Position numbers and translations under genes: made by a program | The notes under the pieces: model-generated | Seen by the model: only the letters and a program-made list of their open reading frames with translations | The model's database searches: none | What the model was told of the DNA's origin: nothing | Shown: piece by piece, positions 34,524 to 43,063 of the stretch | Layout: every line of letters starts with the position of its first letter | Numbering within the stretch: the first letter of the stretch is position 1 | NCBI GenBank assembly: GCA_002894665.1 | Contig: NCRB01000015.1 | Span: 1 to 56,819 of the forward strand | Direction of reading: 5' to 3' | Length of the DNA stretch: 56,819 bases | From: Salinivenus iranica | Lineage (GTDB): Bacteria; Bacteroidota; Rhodothermia; Rhodothermales; Salinibacteraceae

Positions 34524-34715
34524 TGCGGGGTACGTGATGAAAATGAAGTGCTCTTCCTAAACGCATGCCCGCCCGGCCCGTTGCATGGAGGAACGAGAAG
34601 GCCCCACCCGGGACGTCCCGTTTGCCTTCCCCTCGCGTCCGCCGGGGGGGGGGCTGCTGGGCGCCGCCCCGGCCCGGCCCATCGATTCGATTTTCTTTCT
34701 AGTCCCGACCTTCGT

Positions 34716-35534
34716 ATGAGTGACGACGACACCTCGACCCTTGTAGGCCGCCAGCCCGTGCTGGAGGCGCTGGAGCGCGAGGACCTTGGCATCGAAAAGG
34801 TGATGCTGGAACAGGGCGCCAGTGGCGAACAGATTGGCGCCATCCGGCAGGCGGCCCAGTCGCGGGGCGCGCCGGTGCAGTACGTGCCCGCGGCCCGCCT
34901 TCGTCACGAGGCGCAGGGCGCGGCACACCAGGGCGTCGTGGCCATCACGGCCCCGCTCCGGTACCGGGAGGTCGACGAGATGCTTTCCGAGATTGCCCCT
35001 TCCTGGGGCGCGGTCAAGGACAAAAAGCCGTTTCTCCTGGCCGTCGACCGCGTAACCGACCCGCGCAACTTCGGCGCCATCCTCCGGAGTGCCGTCGCCG
35101 CTGGGGCAGACGGCGTCATCGTTCCGGACCGCGAGATGGCGCCCCTCAACGCCGCGGCCATCAAGGCCAGTGCCGGCACTGCCCCGCGCATCCCTATTGC
35201 TCGGACGAGCGACCTCGCCCGCGTGCTGGAGCAGGTGAAGGAGCGGGGCTACTGGGTCGTGGGGGCCGACGGGGCGGCCGACACGCCGTACTGGTCGGTC
35301 GACTGGGACCGCCCGCTGGTGGTGGTCGTCGGAAGCGAGGGCGAGGGGCTGGCGCCCGCCGTGGCCGAGGCCTGCGACGAGCGGACCGCCATCCCGATGC
35401 GGGGGCCGGCGGAGTCGTTAAACGTGTCGGTCGCGGCGGGGCTCCTGCTCTTCGCGGCGGCCCGCCCCCGAGCCACCCCTGCCCTCGACGATGGATCGGC
35501 GACAGGCCCCTCGGGGGACCTGGGCGGGGAGTAA
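34716..35534 (+). CDS. rlmB: TrmH/SpoU-family RNA 2'-O-methyltransferase (RlmB-like)
   Basis: 272 residues. An N-terminal substrate-binding domain (about 5-85, with GRQPVLEAL) precedes a SPOUT methyltransferase domain bearing the three family motifs: VDRVTDPRNFGAILRSA, VVVGSEGEGL and the trefoil-knot motif IPMRGPAESLNVSVAAG. RlmB methylates G2251 of 23S rRNA; other close paralogues act on other 23S or tRNA sites, so the symbol is tentative. The C-terminal tail of about 25 residues is low-complexity. Divergent from the thiolase gene. Confidence 0.9.
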   Translation: MSDDDTSTLVGRQPVLEALEREDLGIEKVMLEQGASGEQIGAIRQAAQSRGAPVQYVPAARLRHEAQGAAHQGVVAITAPLRYREVDEMLSEIAPSWGAVKDKKPFLLAVDRVTDPRNFGAILRSAVAAGADGVIVPDREMAPLNAAAIKASAGTAPRIPIARTSDLARVLEQVKERGYWVVGADGAADTPYWSVDWDRPLVVVVGSEGEGLAPAVAEACDERTAIPMRGPAESLNVSVAAGLLLFAAARPRATPALDDGSATGPSGDLGGE

Positions 35535-35663
35535 GTGTCCCGGTCCCGAGCGGAAGCTGCCCGCGGTTCGCATCGCCGTGCGGCGCGGGCGGAGGACGTC
35601 CTGGCCGGCGTAGTGGAGTGGGGAGATCGGAACGTCCATCGGGGGCCGGGCACCGCCTCCGAA

Positions 35664-35697
35664 AGCCCCGTCCTATCGGGGCTGAGCGGCAATTTTT
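35664..35697 (+). terminator. Possible terminator after rlmB
   Basis: A 7-bp perfect stem (35664-35670 with 35677-35683, 6-base loop) is followed after nine bases by five T residues (35693-35697). The distance between stem and T-run is larger than ideal, so this is only a weak candidate. Confidence 0.35.
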
Positions 35698-35746
35698 GCC
35701 CCCACGGTCGCGGATGGACCGTCGGAGGGACCGCAAGGGGAACCCA

Positions 35747-35763
35747 ATGAGCCTCAGGCTCAT
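35747..35763. promoter_or_regulatory. Perfect 8-bp dyad, candidate operator
   Basis: atgagcct-c-aggctcat: two perfect 8-base arms around one central base, about 160 bases upstream of the lipoprotein gene that heads the envelope cluster. A partial copy of the half-site (ctgaggca) occurs about 27 bases further on. The shape fits a dimeric regulator site; which protein would bind is unknown. Confidence 0.45.
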
Positions 35764-35925
35764 CTCAAATGGACTTAAATCTGAGGCACATCTGCGGGTT
35801 TCTTCGCTTTCTTGCGGCGCAAGGCAGCCGGATTTGTTACCGTCGGTCGAGCGTCGCCAGGGAGTGTGGCGACGCCGATCTGTTCGGTGGACCCACCCTC
35901 CTCTCTCACACTCAGCCTCTTCTCT

Positions 35926-36504
35926 ATGTCTTTCTTGTCCTCCGTTGAACTGCTTCGCTCCCACCTGCCGACCGTTCCGCGAGGCGCCGTTCAATGGGCC
36001 GGTATTGTTGTCGCTCTGATCGTTGGGGGCACGATCGTTAGCGCTTGTGATGGAGGGGGGGAGGGCCCGCCGCCGTCGGATCTGGAGGGGACCTATGTCT
36101 TTACTCGGTTCGAGTTTACGGTGCAGGGAGTCGACAACTTTGATCTTCTGGCCGACACGCTCGTCCAGTCCCAAAACTCGCCCCGGATGGAGTTTTTTGG
36201 GGGCAATGCGACCGCGAACCTCGTGTATCGCATTGAGAACAGTGACGGAAGCTCCTTTATCCCGGGGCAGTTTTCAACCCGGCCGGATCGGGTGACGGTG
36301 GACTTCAGCCAGGCGAGTGAGGAGGATCGTTTCCAGCTTCTGTTGCCGACCGTGGTGCGGTTTCAGCTGCAGAATGACCGATCAGTCCTCGTGGCCGAAC
36401 AGTCGGTCGATGACATCAACCTGCGGGAATACGCCCCGGAGCGGTACGGGGGGCTTTCGCAAAATGTGAATGGGACCCTGCGCCTTCGACTGGAACGCCA
36501 GTAG
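35926..36504 (+). CDS. Putative lipoprotein
   Basis: 192 residues from the ATG at 35926. An N-terminal hydrophobic stretch ending in IVSAC (Cys about residue 38) followed by DGGGEG reads as a lipobox with a flexible spacer, though the leader is rather long. The mature part (about 50-192) is beta-rich, with alternating hydrophobic strands (GTYVFTRFEF, NLVYRIEN, VVRFQLQND), as in small lipocalin-like envelope lipoproteins. No named family is recognised. It is 57 bases upstream of the two-barrel outer-membrane protein on the same strand, so the two are probably expressed together. Confidence 0.75.
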   Translation: MSFLSSVELLRSHLPTVPRGAVQWAGIVVALIVGGTIVSACDGGGEGPPPSDLEGTYVFTRFEFTVQGVDNFDLLADTLVQSQNSPRMEFFGGNATANLVYRIENSDGSSFIPGQFSTRPDRVTVDFSQASEEDRFQLLLPTVVRFQLQNDRSVLVAEQSVDDINLREYAPERYGGLSQNVNGTLRLRLERQ

Positions 36505-36561
36505 GTACTGCCGCAGGCCCTTCTCCCTTTCACAGCCTCTTTCTTCTTTCTCCTGCCCCTC

Positions 36562-39003
36562 ATGTCTTTGTCTACGCTCTCCGCACGCCGCATTCCGAGA
36601 TGGATCTTCGGCCTCCTGTTCGCCCTCTGTCTCCTGATCGGCCCTCTCCAGAACGCGGAGGCCCAGTTTCGCGACCTGGGATACACGCTTGAGCCGATGG
36701 TTGTCAACGTGTTTGCGGCGGACAATGCCGCCTTTCACGACTCGCCGCTGTACGGGGGCGCCCTGGGGCTCGGCTTTGGCCGCTCGTTTGAGTTGAGCGG
36801 GGAGTACCTCGTGAATACGGGGGCAACGGCCGACCTGTCCCGCGTCGATGGGCTGGAGGGACTGGTGGATCGCTCGGTGGATATCCGGCGCTACGGCGGC
36901 CGCATGCGAGTCAATCTGTCGAGCGGGCAGGTCCAGCCGTACCTGACGGCCGGGACGGGGGCCCTCCGCATCGACCCGGAAGCGGCCGAAGCCTCCCACA
37001 CCATTTACGCCCTCGGGGGCGCGGGCATCACGTATGGGGTCCGCAATCAGTACCGCGTGTCAGTCGGCGGCGAGCTGCTCGGTTACCGGTACGACCCCGT
37101 CACGACGCTTCTGGAAACGGACTCAGGGTTTGAGAACGAAGAGCGACTGGTGCAGAGCCCCTCCCTCACCGCGTCCGTGTCGCTATTCCTGGGGGGGCGG
37201 GCCCCGAATGAACCGACGATTGTAGACCAGCGACTGCAGGAGCAGTTTGGGGGGCGGGGGCTTTTTCGCAATACGCAGCTCTTCGTGAACCCCTTCTACG
37301 GGCGGGTGGAATTCGACGATGCGCTCAACTTTCCTAAGGACCAGAACCTGACGGGCGTCAATGCCGGCATTGAGCTCGGCCCCTACGTGGGCCTCCGTGG
37401 ATTTTACTGGCGGGCCACCACCGGGGAGGATCTCCTCGATGAGTTTGCGTCGGGCTTCGAAGGCATGGAAATGTACGGGGGAGAGCTGCGGCTGCGGCTG
37501 AACGCGGAATTTGGGCGTGGATTTGTTCCGTACGCCACCCTCGGCGGGGGGTTCTTGAACGTGCGGGGAGACTACGACGACGACATTCCGGCCGATGCGA
37601 TGGCGCCGAGCGACCGGTTCTTCTCGACGGCGGGCGGCGGATTGGAGGTGCCCCTGACTCGCTCCCTCAAGCTGTCGGGCGGGCTCCGGTCCCTGCTCAT
37701 GAGTGACCAGAATGCGGATGGCATGGACAATGCCGGCGACCTGCAGTCCAGCCTCCTGTACAACGCGGGCATTGAGTTTCGGCTGGGCGGCGGAGGGGAT
37801 CGGTCGCCGCGCCCGCCGGCGGAGGCGCCACCGCCCCAAATGCCGGAGCCCCCCGCTGCGGCCGCGGGCGAGCGCGTCGCAGCGGAAGAAGCGGCCGCCG
37901 TTCAAGACGAACAGGTTGAAGCGGAGGCCCTCCCGCCCGAGCAGGCACAGCTCATGGCCCAAGTTGATTCGCTGGAGCGCGCCCTGGAGCAGCTGCGGGA
38001 CGAGCGAACGCCGCCTCCCGCCGCGACGGCCCCGGTGCAGCGCACGGTGAGATCCAACGTGTCGGGTCGCACCATTACCATTCCGGTCCCCGAGAATGGC
38101 GAGTTGTACCTCCGATACGGCGACGGGAGCGGCACCGCGGGGGCGAGGACCCCGTCCGACACGGCGTCGGCCCCGGCCCGACCGGCCCCGGCCGCGGCGC
38201 AGGCCCCGACCAGCCCGGAGGCGATGCAGCGGGCCGTGCAGAGCGCGGTGGCTGCGGCCCTCCAGGCGGATACGGCCGACGCGCTCTCGGACGCGGACAT
38301 CGACCGTATCGTGCAGCGGGCCGTGCAGCGCGCGCTGGACCGGCAGGCCCCGACGGCGGAGCAGGCGCTGGATGTGGAGGAGCGGCAGGCACAGCAGCGG
38401 ACGATTGAGCGAATGGAGGAAGACCTCGCGGACCTGCGTCAGCGTCTCCGGGAGCAGTCGGCCGACGTACTGCAGGCGCGACGGGAGGCGGCCTCACGGC
38501 CCTCCGCCCCGTCTACGCAGGTCGTTACTCAGGCCCCGACCCAAGAGGAGATGGACCGCCCGCCGTTTTACCGGCAGGCCCTGGGCCGACCGCTCACCTA
38601 TGTCGTGCCCACCACGGGCGTGCGGGTCGGAGAGGGGCCGAACCAGTTCCAGGTCGGCGTGCGGGGAGACTACCGACAGCAGCCCGACTCCCGGCTGCAC
38701 TTCCTGCCGGAGTTCGCCGTCGGATTTGGCAGCGGGGAAACGTCGGTGACGCTGCTCGCGAACGGCGCCTACGGCTTCCTCCGCGATCGAACCGCGCGGT
38801 GGACGAACCTGCCGCTGGAGCCGTACAGCGGGCTTGGCCTCGGGCTGAAGAGCGATGGGGGGCTGTCGTTCGAGTTCGTCACGAACCTCTTCCTGGGGGC
38901 CGACTATCGGTTTGGAAACGGCCAAACGGGCTTTGTGGAAGTTGGGGGGCTTGACTTCTTCGACACCACCCGGTTCACCGTTGGGTACCGAATTCGTCTC
39001 TAG
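36562..39003 (+). CDS. Outer-membrane protein with two predicted beta-barrels and a coiled-coil linker
   Basis: 813 residues. After a signal peptide (cleavage near NAEA, residue 34) comes a first beta-barrel-like region (35-405) of alternating strands with Gly/aromatic girdles. A Gly then Pro/Ala-rich stretch follows (about 408-445), a short coiled coil (463-482), a small beta segment, two helical repeats each starting QRAVQ (about 556-595) and a longer coiled coil (604-643). A second barrel-like region with repeated GLGLGLKS/FLGADYRF-type strands closes the protein (668-813). The assignments are from pattern reading. One chain with two barrels and a periplasmic-size linker is unusual. The next gene encodes an OmpA-family protein, 35 bases away. 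Confidence 0.8.
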   Translation: MSLSTLSARRIPRWIFGLLFALCLLIGPLQNAEAQFRDLGYTLEPMVVNVFAADNAAFHDSPLYGGALGLGFGRSFELSGEYLVNTGATADLSRVDGLEGLVDRSVDIRRYGGRMRVNLSSGQVQPYLTAGTGALRIDPEAAEASHTIYALGGAGITYGVRNQYRVSVGGELLGYRYDPVTTLLETDSGFENEERLVQSPSLTASVSLFLGGRAPNEPTIVDQRLQEQFGGRGLFRNTQLFVNPFYGRVEFDDALNFPKDQNLTGVNAGIELGPYVGLRGFYWRATTGEDLLDEFASGFEGMEMYGGELRLRLNAEFGRGFVPYATLGGGFLNVRGDYDDDIPADAMAPSDRFFSTAGGGLEVPLTRSLKLSGGLRSLLMSDQNADGMDNAGDLQSSLLYNAGIEFRLGGGGDRSPRPPAEAPPPQMPEPPAAAAGERVAAEEAAAVQDEQVEAEALPPEQAQLMAQVDSLERALEQLRDERTPPPAATAPVQRTVRSNVSGRTITIPVPENGELYLRYGDGSGTAGARTPSDTASAPARPAPAAAQAPTSPEAMQRAVQSAVAAALQADTADALSDADIDRIVQRAVQRALDRQAPTAEQALDVEERQAQQRTIERMEEDLADLRQRLREQSADVLQARREAASRPSAPSTQVVTQAPTQEEMDRPPFYRQALGRPLTYVVPTTGVRVGEGPNQFQVGVRGDYRQQPDSRLHFLPEFAVGFGSGETSVTLLANGAYGFLRDRTARWTNLPLEPYSGLGLGLKSDGGLSFEFVTNLFLGADYRFGNGQTGFVEVGGLDFFDTTRFTVGYRIRL

Positions 39004-39038
39004 CCGTCCCCCTGCGCCTCGCTTGCCGAGCAGTGCCC

Positions 39039-40025
39039 ATGTCCCGCCTCCCGTCTCAACTTCTGATCGGGCTCCTCCTCGGGGGAGGGGTCTGGAGTCT
39101 CAGTCCGCAGCCCGGAGCGGCCCAGGCGCCCGCGAGCGTGGAGCGGGTGCGGGAGCGGATCCAGGAGATCCGGGGCGAGGCGCCAGCGCCCTCGGTGAGG
39201 GCCGAGCCGAGGGCCCCGCACGCCGATACGCTGTCGCGGCGTGCCGTCGGGGCACCCCCGGCGGTCGCGACGCGCCCGGGGCTGACGCCTCGCGTCCTTC
39301 GAGCGTTTGAGGAGCGGCTCCTGCGCCGCGTGCGAGAGGTGGTGCGGCGTCAGACGGCGCTGAGCCAGGCGCAGCAGGCGCAGGCACGCCGGACGGAGCG
39401 CCCGGTGGACTCCTCTTACCCGCCCCCGGCCTCGGCCCCACCCGTGGTCCAGTATTCCGACCGTGGAAGGGCAGGCCCAGACACGACCGCACCGCTCGCG
39501 GTCCCTCCGCCGGACACGGCCCGTTCCGTCCCGCCGGCCGTCGACACGGCTACGCGCCCCGCGGCCCCGGCGCCCGACACGGTTGTTCAGCGACAGGTGG
39601 TGCAGGTGCGCCGCTCCTTGCTGGAGACCGGCCTCTTTCGGGCGTTCGAGGTGAACTTTGCGACCGGACAGAGCACGCTCCTCCCGCGGGCGCAGCGGTC
39701 CCTGAACGCGGTCGGGGAGGTGTTCCAGCAATACCCGGCCCTTCGGGTCGAGATCGCCGGCCATACCGACGCCGTCGGGAGCGACGAGGCCAACCAGCAG
39801 CTGTCGCGGGAGCGGGCGGCGGCGGTGCGAGACTATCTCGTCGACGAGTTTGCCCTGTCCCCCGACCGGTTTGATGTTCGGGGGTACGGAGAGGCCCGTC
39901 CCATCGGCAGCAATGGGACCTCGGCCGGACGAGAGCTGAACCGCCGCGTTGCATTCGTCGTGCTCAACCCGGAAGAGGCGGAGCGCATCCTCGACGTGTC
40001 GGGCGAGTCGTCCGACCCTGAATAG
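39039..40025 (+). CDS. OmpA-family peptidoglycan-binding protein
   Basis: 328 residues from the ATG at 39039. A signal peptide (cleavage near GAAQA, residue 30) is followed by an Arg/Glu-rich helix likely to form a coiled coil (about 35-60 and 88-120) and a Pro-rich linker (125-180). The OmpA-like domain spans about 200-318: FEVNFATGQSTL, VEIAGHTDAVGSDEANQQLSRERA with the Asp and Arg that contact diaminopimelate, and VRGYGEARPI. It anchors the outer membrane or a partner to peptidoglycan. It has no barrel of its own, which the upstream two-barrel protein could provide. Confidence 0.92.
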   Translation: MSRLPSQLLIGLLLGGGVWSLSPQPGAAQAPASVERVRERIQEIRGEAPAPSVRAEPRAPHADTLSRRAVGAPPAVATRPGLTPRVLRAFEERLLRRVREVVRRQTALSQAQQAQARRTERPVDSSYPPPASAPPVVQYSDRGRAGPDTTAPLAVPPPDTARSVPPAVDTATRPAAPAPDTVVQRQVVQVRRSLLETGLFRAFEVNFATGQSTLLPRAQRSLNAVGEVFQQYPALRVEIAGHTDAVGSDEANQQLSRERAAAVRDYLVDEFALSPDRFDVRGYGEARPIGSNGTSAGRELNRRVAFVVLNPEEAERILDVSGESSDPE

Positions 40026-40033
40026 CCGGGCCC

Positions 40034-41134
40034 TCACGTCGAGGCGTCCTTCGCGGCCGGAGTGGGGGAGGAAGACCGGGGGGGCGACGGGAAGAACGTT
40101 TCGATCCCCGTTCCCTGATAGAGCATCGCGACCCCTCCGGCGAGCGTGTAAAAGACAAACTGGGCCCCGTGGGCGAGCACCGCATAGGTGAGGGCGGCCT
40201 CCGCGGGCATGCCGTAGAGGTGGACGAGGGCCTGCTCCGTGATGTAGTGGTACGATCCGATGCCGCCGGGCGTGGGGACGAGCAATCCCAGGGCCCCGAT
40301 CGCCATGAGGGCCCACGCATCCGCGATTCCGATGCCGTAGGGTTGGGCCAGCCCCAGCATCCGAAACGGGAGGTAGGCCATGAGGAGGTAAGATCCCCAC
40401 ATGCCCACCGTCGAAAGGAGGAGGGCGCCGCGCCGGCGGGAGAGCAGCAGCGTTCCCATCCCGTCCCGAAACGAGACAAGCGCCGGTTCTACGGTCTTGC
40501 GCCAGAAGCGCCCGAGGGCGGAATTGCCCTGTCCCATTCGACGAACCATCCAGACGGTTCCGGCCCCGAGGGCAACCACCAACAGGCTGCCGCCCACAAT
40601 CCAGCCCAGGGGGAGGTCTGCAAGCGTATTCCAGGCGGGCTCAAAGAATTGGGTCCGGAGGACGGAGAGTCGATCGAAGAGCAGCGCCACCGTGCTCACC
40701 AGCGCGAGGCCCAGCACGGCCGTATCGAAAATGCGCTCGGACACCACGGTGCCAAGGAGACTGCTGAACCGGTAGGGGGTGCGGGCCGCCATGTTGGCCG
40801 TTCGGGCCACCTCCCCCATCCGAGGGGCCACGTAGTTCACCATGTACCCGATCATCACCGACGAGAAGGACGCCTCCAGCGTATTTTTGGTGGCGGGGGA
40901 CGCCTGCGTCTCGTCGGAGGGAGAGAGGGGCGGCAGGGCATCAATCAGTACATTCCAGCGCCAGGCGCGGCACAGATTCCCGACCAGTACGAGCAGGACC
41001 AGGGGCGGAAGCCACCAGTAGTCGGCCTGTCGGAACGCCTCCCCGATGCGGCCAAGATCCACGCCGTAGAGGGCCAAAGCGAGCAATCCCCCGGCGAGCA
41101 GAAAGCTGGCAGCCTGGAGCAGTCGGCGGCGCAT
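40034..41134 (-). CDS. Lysylphosphatidylglycerol synthase-type transmembrane (YbhN/UPF0104) protein
   Basis: 366 residues with about eight membrane helices and the family signatures NYVAPRMGEVART (about 95-107) and LLVPTPGGIGSYHY (about 285-298). The fold is the flippase-like transmembrane part of MprF, here without the soluble aminoacyl-transferase domain. Such stand-alone proteins are thought to move lipids across the cytoplasmic membrane; the substrate is unknown. It ends nine bases from the OmpA-family stop, convergent, and starts 51 bases after lolA, so it is probably in one transcript with lolA. Confidence 0.9.
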   Translation of the reverse strand: MRRRLLQAASFLLAGGLLALALYGVDLGRIGEAFRQADYWWLPPLVLLVLVGNLCRAWRWNVLIDALPPLSPSDETQASPATKNTLEASFSSVMIGYMVNYVAPRMGEVARTANMAARTPYRFSSLLGTVVSERIFDTAVLGLALVSTVALLFDRLSVLRTQFFEPAWNTLADLPLGWIVGGSLLVVALGAGTVWMVRRMGQGNSALGRFWRKTVEPALVSFRDGMGTLLLSRRRGALLLSTVGMWGSYLLMAYLPFRMLGLAQPYGIGIADAWALMAIGALGLLVPTPGGIGSYHYITEQALVHLYGMPAEAALTYAVLAHGAQFVFYTLAGGVAMLYQGTGIETFFPSPPRSSSPTPAAKDAST

Positions 41135-41185
41135 GAGAGAACTCCGATTGGTTCGACGGGCGGCAGCTACGGACGGGGACGGGTC

Positions 41186-41818
41186 CTACTCGCCCCGCAA
41201 GTCGACGACTTCGACGTCCTCCGGCGGGCGAAACGAAAATGTGCTGTCTGTGAGCGGAGGGTTGACCTGGAGGTCCCGAAGCCGCAGATCGAAGGTGGCC
41301 CCCTCGCGATCCGTCGCCCGCAGGCGGGTCACGATCCGGTCGGACCGGCGGACCCACAGTTGGGCCTCTTGAAACCGGGACGCCGACGTGGTCGACGCGA
41401 GGGAAAGCCGCACGTGGGGCGTGCCGTCTACGTCGCTCGATCGTTGATCCGTCACCTCATACCGCTGGGCCGACGCGTCCAAAAAGGTTTCGGGCGTAAT
41501 GGGGCCGTCGCTCGTGTCCGCACTGTCGATGACCACCTGCTCGTCGGCCGGCGAGTAGATCCACGTCGTTGCGCCATCGGTCACGACCACCTGCCCGGGC
41601 GTCTCCACCCGGTACCGGTCGCCCGCGAGGAGAACCGTTCCCTCGATTCGGCTCGAGTCGGAGGCGAACGCTGATCCGACGACCTGAGTGAAGGAGGCCT
41701 CGAGGCCGTCGAGGGCTTGATAGGCAGAGCGCACGTCATCGAGCGTCATCGAGGGCTGCGCTGCGGCGGGGAGGGCGCTCACCAGCAGGACGACCACGAA
41801 CAGCAGACGGCGCGTCAT
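41186..41818 (-). CDS. lolA: Outer-membrane lipoprotein carrier protein LolA
   Basis: 210 residues from the ATG at 41818, with a signal peptide ending at ALPAAAQ. The mature protein has the LolA pattern: a first helix with LDGLEASFTQVVGS, then half-barrel strands (GTVLLAGDRYRVETPG, TTWIYSPADEQVVI, LWVRRSDRIVTRL). LolA carries lipoproteins across the periplasm from LolCDE to the outer membrane. This fits a window rich in predicted lipoproteins. A longer frame to 41899 lacks a signal. Confidence 0.9.
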   Translation of the reverse strand: MTRRLLFVVVLLVSALPAAAQPSMTLDDVRSAYQALDGLEASFTQVVGSAFASDSSRIEGTVLLAGDRYRVETPGQVVVTDGATTWIYSPADEQVVIDSADTSDGPITPETFLDASAQRYEVTDQRSSDVDGTPHVRLSLASTTSASRFQEAQLWVRRSDRIVTRLRATDREGATFDLRLRDLQVNPPLTDSTFSFRPPEDVEVVDLRGE

Positions 41819-41914
41819 AAAAAGCGGGGGGCTACGAGAAATCGAAAGAATCAATCTGCATACTGAGGACCCAGGCGGAATGTCCCATTCCTTCCGCAAA
41901 GGTTCTCGAAAACG

Positions 41915-42466
41915 CTACGCGGCGGGCGCAGACAGCGCAAACGAGGATCGCTTTTCGTGCACGGCCCCGTCTGAGGCAAGTGTGCTTTCGTACAGGTGGA
42001 GCGTGTTGGCAGCGAAGGCCGCCGGGAGCGGGGCATCGTTGGCCCGCAGGGCGTGGTGAACACGCTCAGGGTCCGGATCGTCGAGGCGGGCGAGCGTGAG
42101 GTGGGGGCGGTAGGTCCGCTCCTCCGGGGCCAGTCCCTCAGACGCCAGCGCCGTGCTCACCGACTCGTGCAGCGCGAGGAGGGAGTCGGTGCGGGTGAGG
42201 CCTACGACTACGACGCGCGGCGTCTGCCGGGAGGGGAGCACGTCCAGGCCGTAGGGAGCGCACCGGGCCGGGGCGCACTGCACCTCCGACAACGCCGCCT
42301 CGTACCGCTGAGCCTGTTCGGGCGCGGTGTCCCCGACAAAACGGACGGTGACGTGGAGCTGGCTGAGGGGCGTCCAACGGGCGGTGGGGAGGGACAGGGT
42401 GTTCTGCAGTTCCGCACACCTGTCGCGTGCGTCGGAGGGGGGGTCCAGCGCCGTGAAGAGCCGCAT
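41915..42466 (-). CDS. thpR: RNA 2',3'-cyclic phosphodiesterase (LigT/ThpR)
   Basis: 183 residues, 2H phosphoesterase family. Both catalytic motifs are present: HVTV in QLHVTVRFVGD (about residue 38) and HLTL in YRPHLTLARLDD (about residue 121). It starts MRLFTALDPP, typical for the family. Substrates in vitro are 2',3'-cyclic RNA ends or 2'-5' linkages; the in vivo role in bacteria is not settled. It is divergent from the SLOG-type gene, with 97 bases between starts. Confidence 0.92.
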   Translation of the reverse strand: MRLFTALDPPSDARDRCAELQNTLSLPTARWTPLSQLHVTVRFVGDTAPEQAQRYEAALSEVQCAPARCAPYGLDVLPSRQTPRVVVVGLTRTDSLLALHESVSTALASEGLAPEERTYRPHLTLARLDDPDPERVHHALRANDAPLPAAFAANTLHLYESTLASDGAVHEKRSSFALSAPAA

Positions 42467-42493
42467 GGGGCGGGAGCAAATCCGTGAAATCGA

Positions 42494-42505
42494 TCGAGTA
42501 CTCGA
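42494..42505. promoter_or_regulatory. 12-bp palindrome between divergent genes
   Basis: tcgagtactcga is a perfect 12-base palindrome lying 28 bases from the thpR start and 58 bases from the SLOG-type start. It could be a shared operator; a chance occurrence in a GC-rich genome cannot be excluded. Confidence 0.3.
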
Positions 42506-42563
42506 AACCGGAGGGTGCGCGGGAAGGTTCGATCCGGTCCTTTTGCCAGGAGCGACCAGACGG

Positions 42564-43040
42564 ATGCGCCTTCTCAAGATCATCTCGGGCGGTCAAACCG
42601 GAGTGGACCGGGCGGCGCTCGATGCGGCGATGGCGTTTGATGTTCCGGTGGGGGGCTGGTGCCCAAAGGGGCGACGCGCCGAGGACGGGCGCATACCGGC
42701 GCGGTATCCGCTCACGGAAACGCCAATGGCGGCCTACGAGCAGCGCACCGCCTGGAATGTGCGCGACAGCGACGGGACGCTCATCATTACGGACGGGGCG
42801 ATGGAGGGCGGGACGGCCCTCACGATGTCCGAGGCGCGGCGTCAGGGACGGCCCGTGCTGCACGTGCGCACCACGGATCCCGTCCCCATTCCGATGATTC
42901 GGGCGTGGGGAGAGGATCACCATCTCCGCACCCTGAACGTGGCGGGCCCCCGCGCCAGCGAGGCCGAGGGCATCTACGACCGGGCCCGACGGCTCCTAGA
43001 GGACCTGTTCGAGGCGGAGACCGAACCGCCGCCCGGATAA
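42564..43040 (+). CDS. SLOG/YpsA-like nucleotide-binding protein (putative molybdenum carrier family)
   Basis: 158 residues. The start IISGGQTGVDRAALDAA is the hallmark of the family annotated as putative molybdenum carrier, a Rossmann-like member of the SLOG superfamily related to lysine-decarboxylase-like LOG proteins and to DprA. The second conserved block is NVRDSDGTLIIT followed by GTALTMSEARRQGRPVL. SLOG proteins bind nucleotides or nucleotide-derived ligands, and several take part in conflict or signalling systems; the molybdenum name rests on a structure-based idea only. Its partner, if any, may be the divergent 2H phosphoesterase. Confidence 0.85.
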   Translation: MRLLKIISGGQTGVDRAALDAAMAFDVPVGGWCPKGRRAEDGRIPARYPLTETPMAAYEQRTAWNVRDSDGTLIITDGAMEGGTALTMSEARRQGRPVLHVRTTDPVPIPMIRAWGEDHHLRTLNVAGPRASEAEGIYDRARRLLEDLFEAETEPPPG

Positions 43041-43063
43041 AGGCCGACCCGGACGCCAATTCC

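Larger units (their letters stand above)
35535..35925. other. Long intergenic region upstream of the envelope gene cluster
   Basis: About 390 bases with no supportable gene. It contains a hairpin (agccccg/cggggct, 35664-35683) with a T-run about ten bases later that may end rlmB transcription, and a perfect 17-base dyad at 35747-35763 followed by an AT-richer stretch (about 35764-35790). The last 60 bases before the lipoprotein start are pyrimidine-rich. The composition differs from the flanking genes, suggesting a real regulatory region. Confidence 0.5.

Noticed and set aside
33255-34715. Upstream extension of the rlmB frame through the whole thiolase gene
   Set aside because: The extension is antisense to the thiolase; homology to TrmH proteins begins at the ATG at 34716.
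38226-38328. A 16-base direct repeat (38226-38241 and 38313-38328) as a mobile or CRISPR-like repeat
   Set aside because: It is in frame inside the two-barrel protein and reflects a repeated QRAVQ helical motif.
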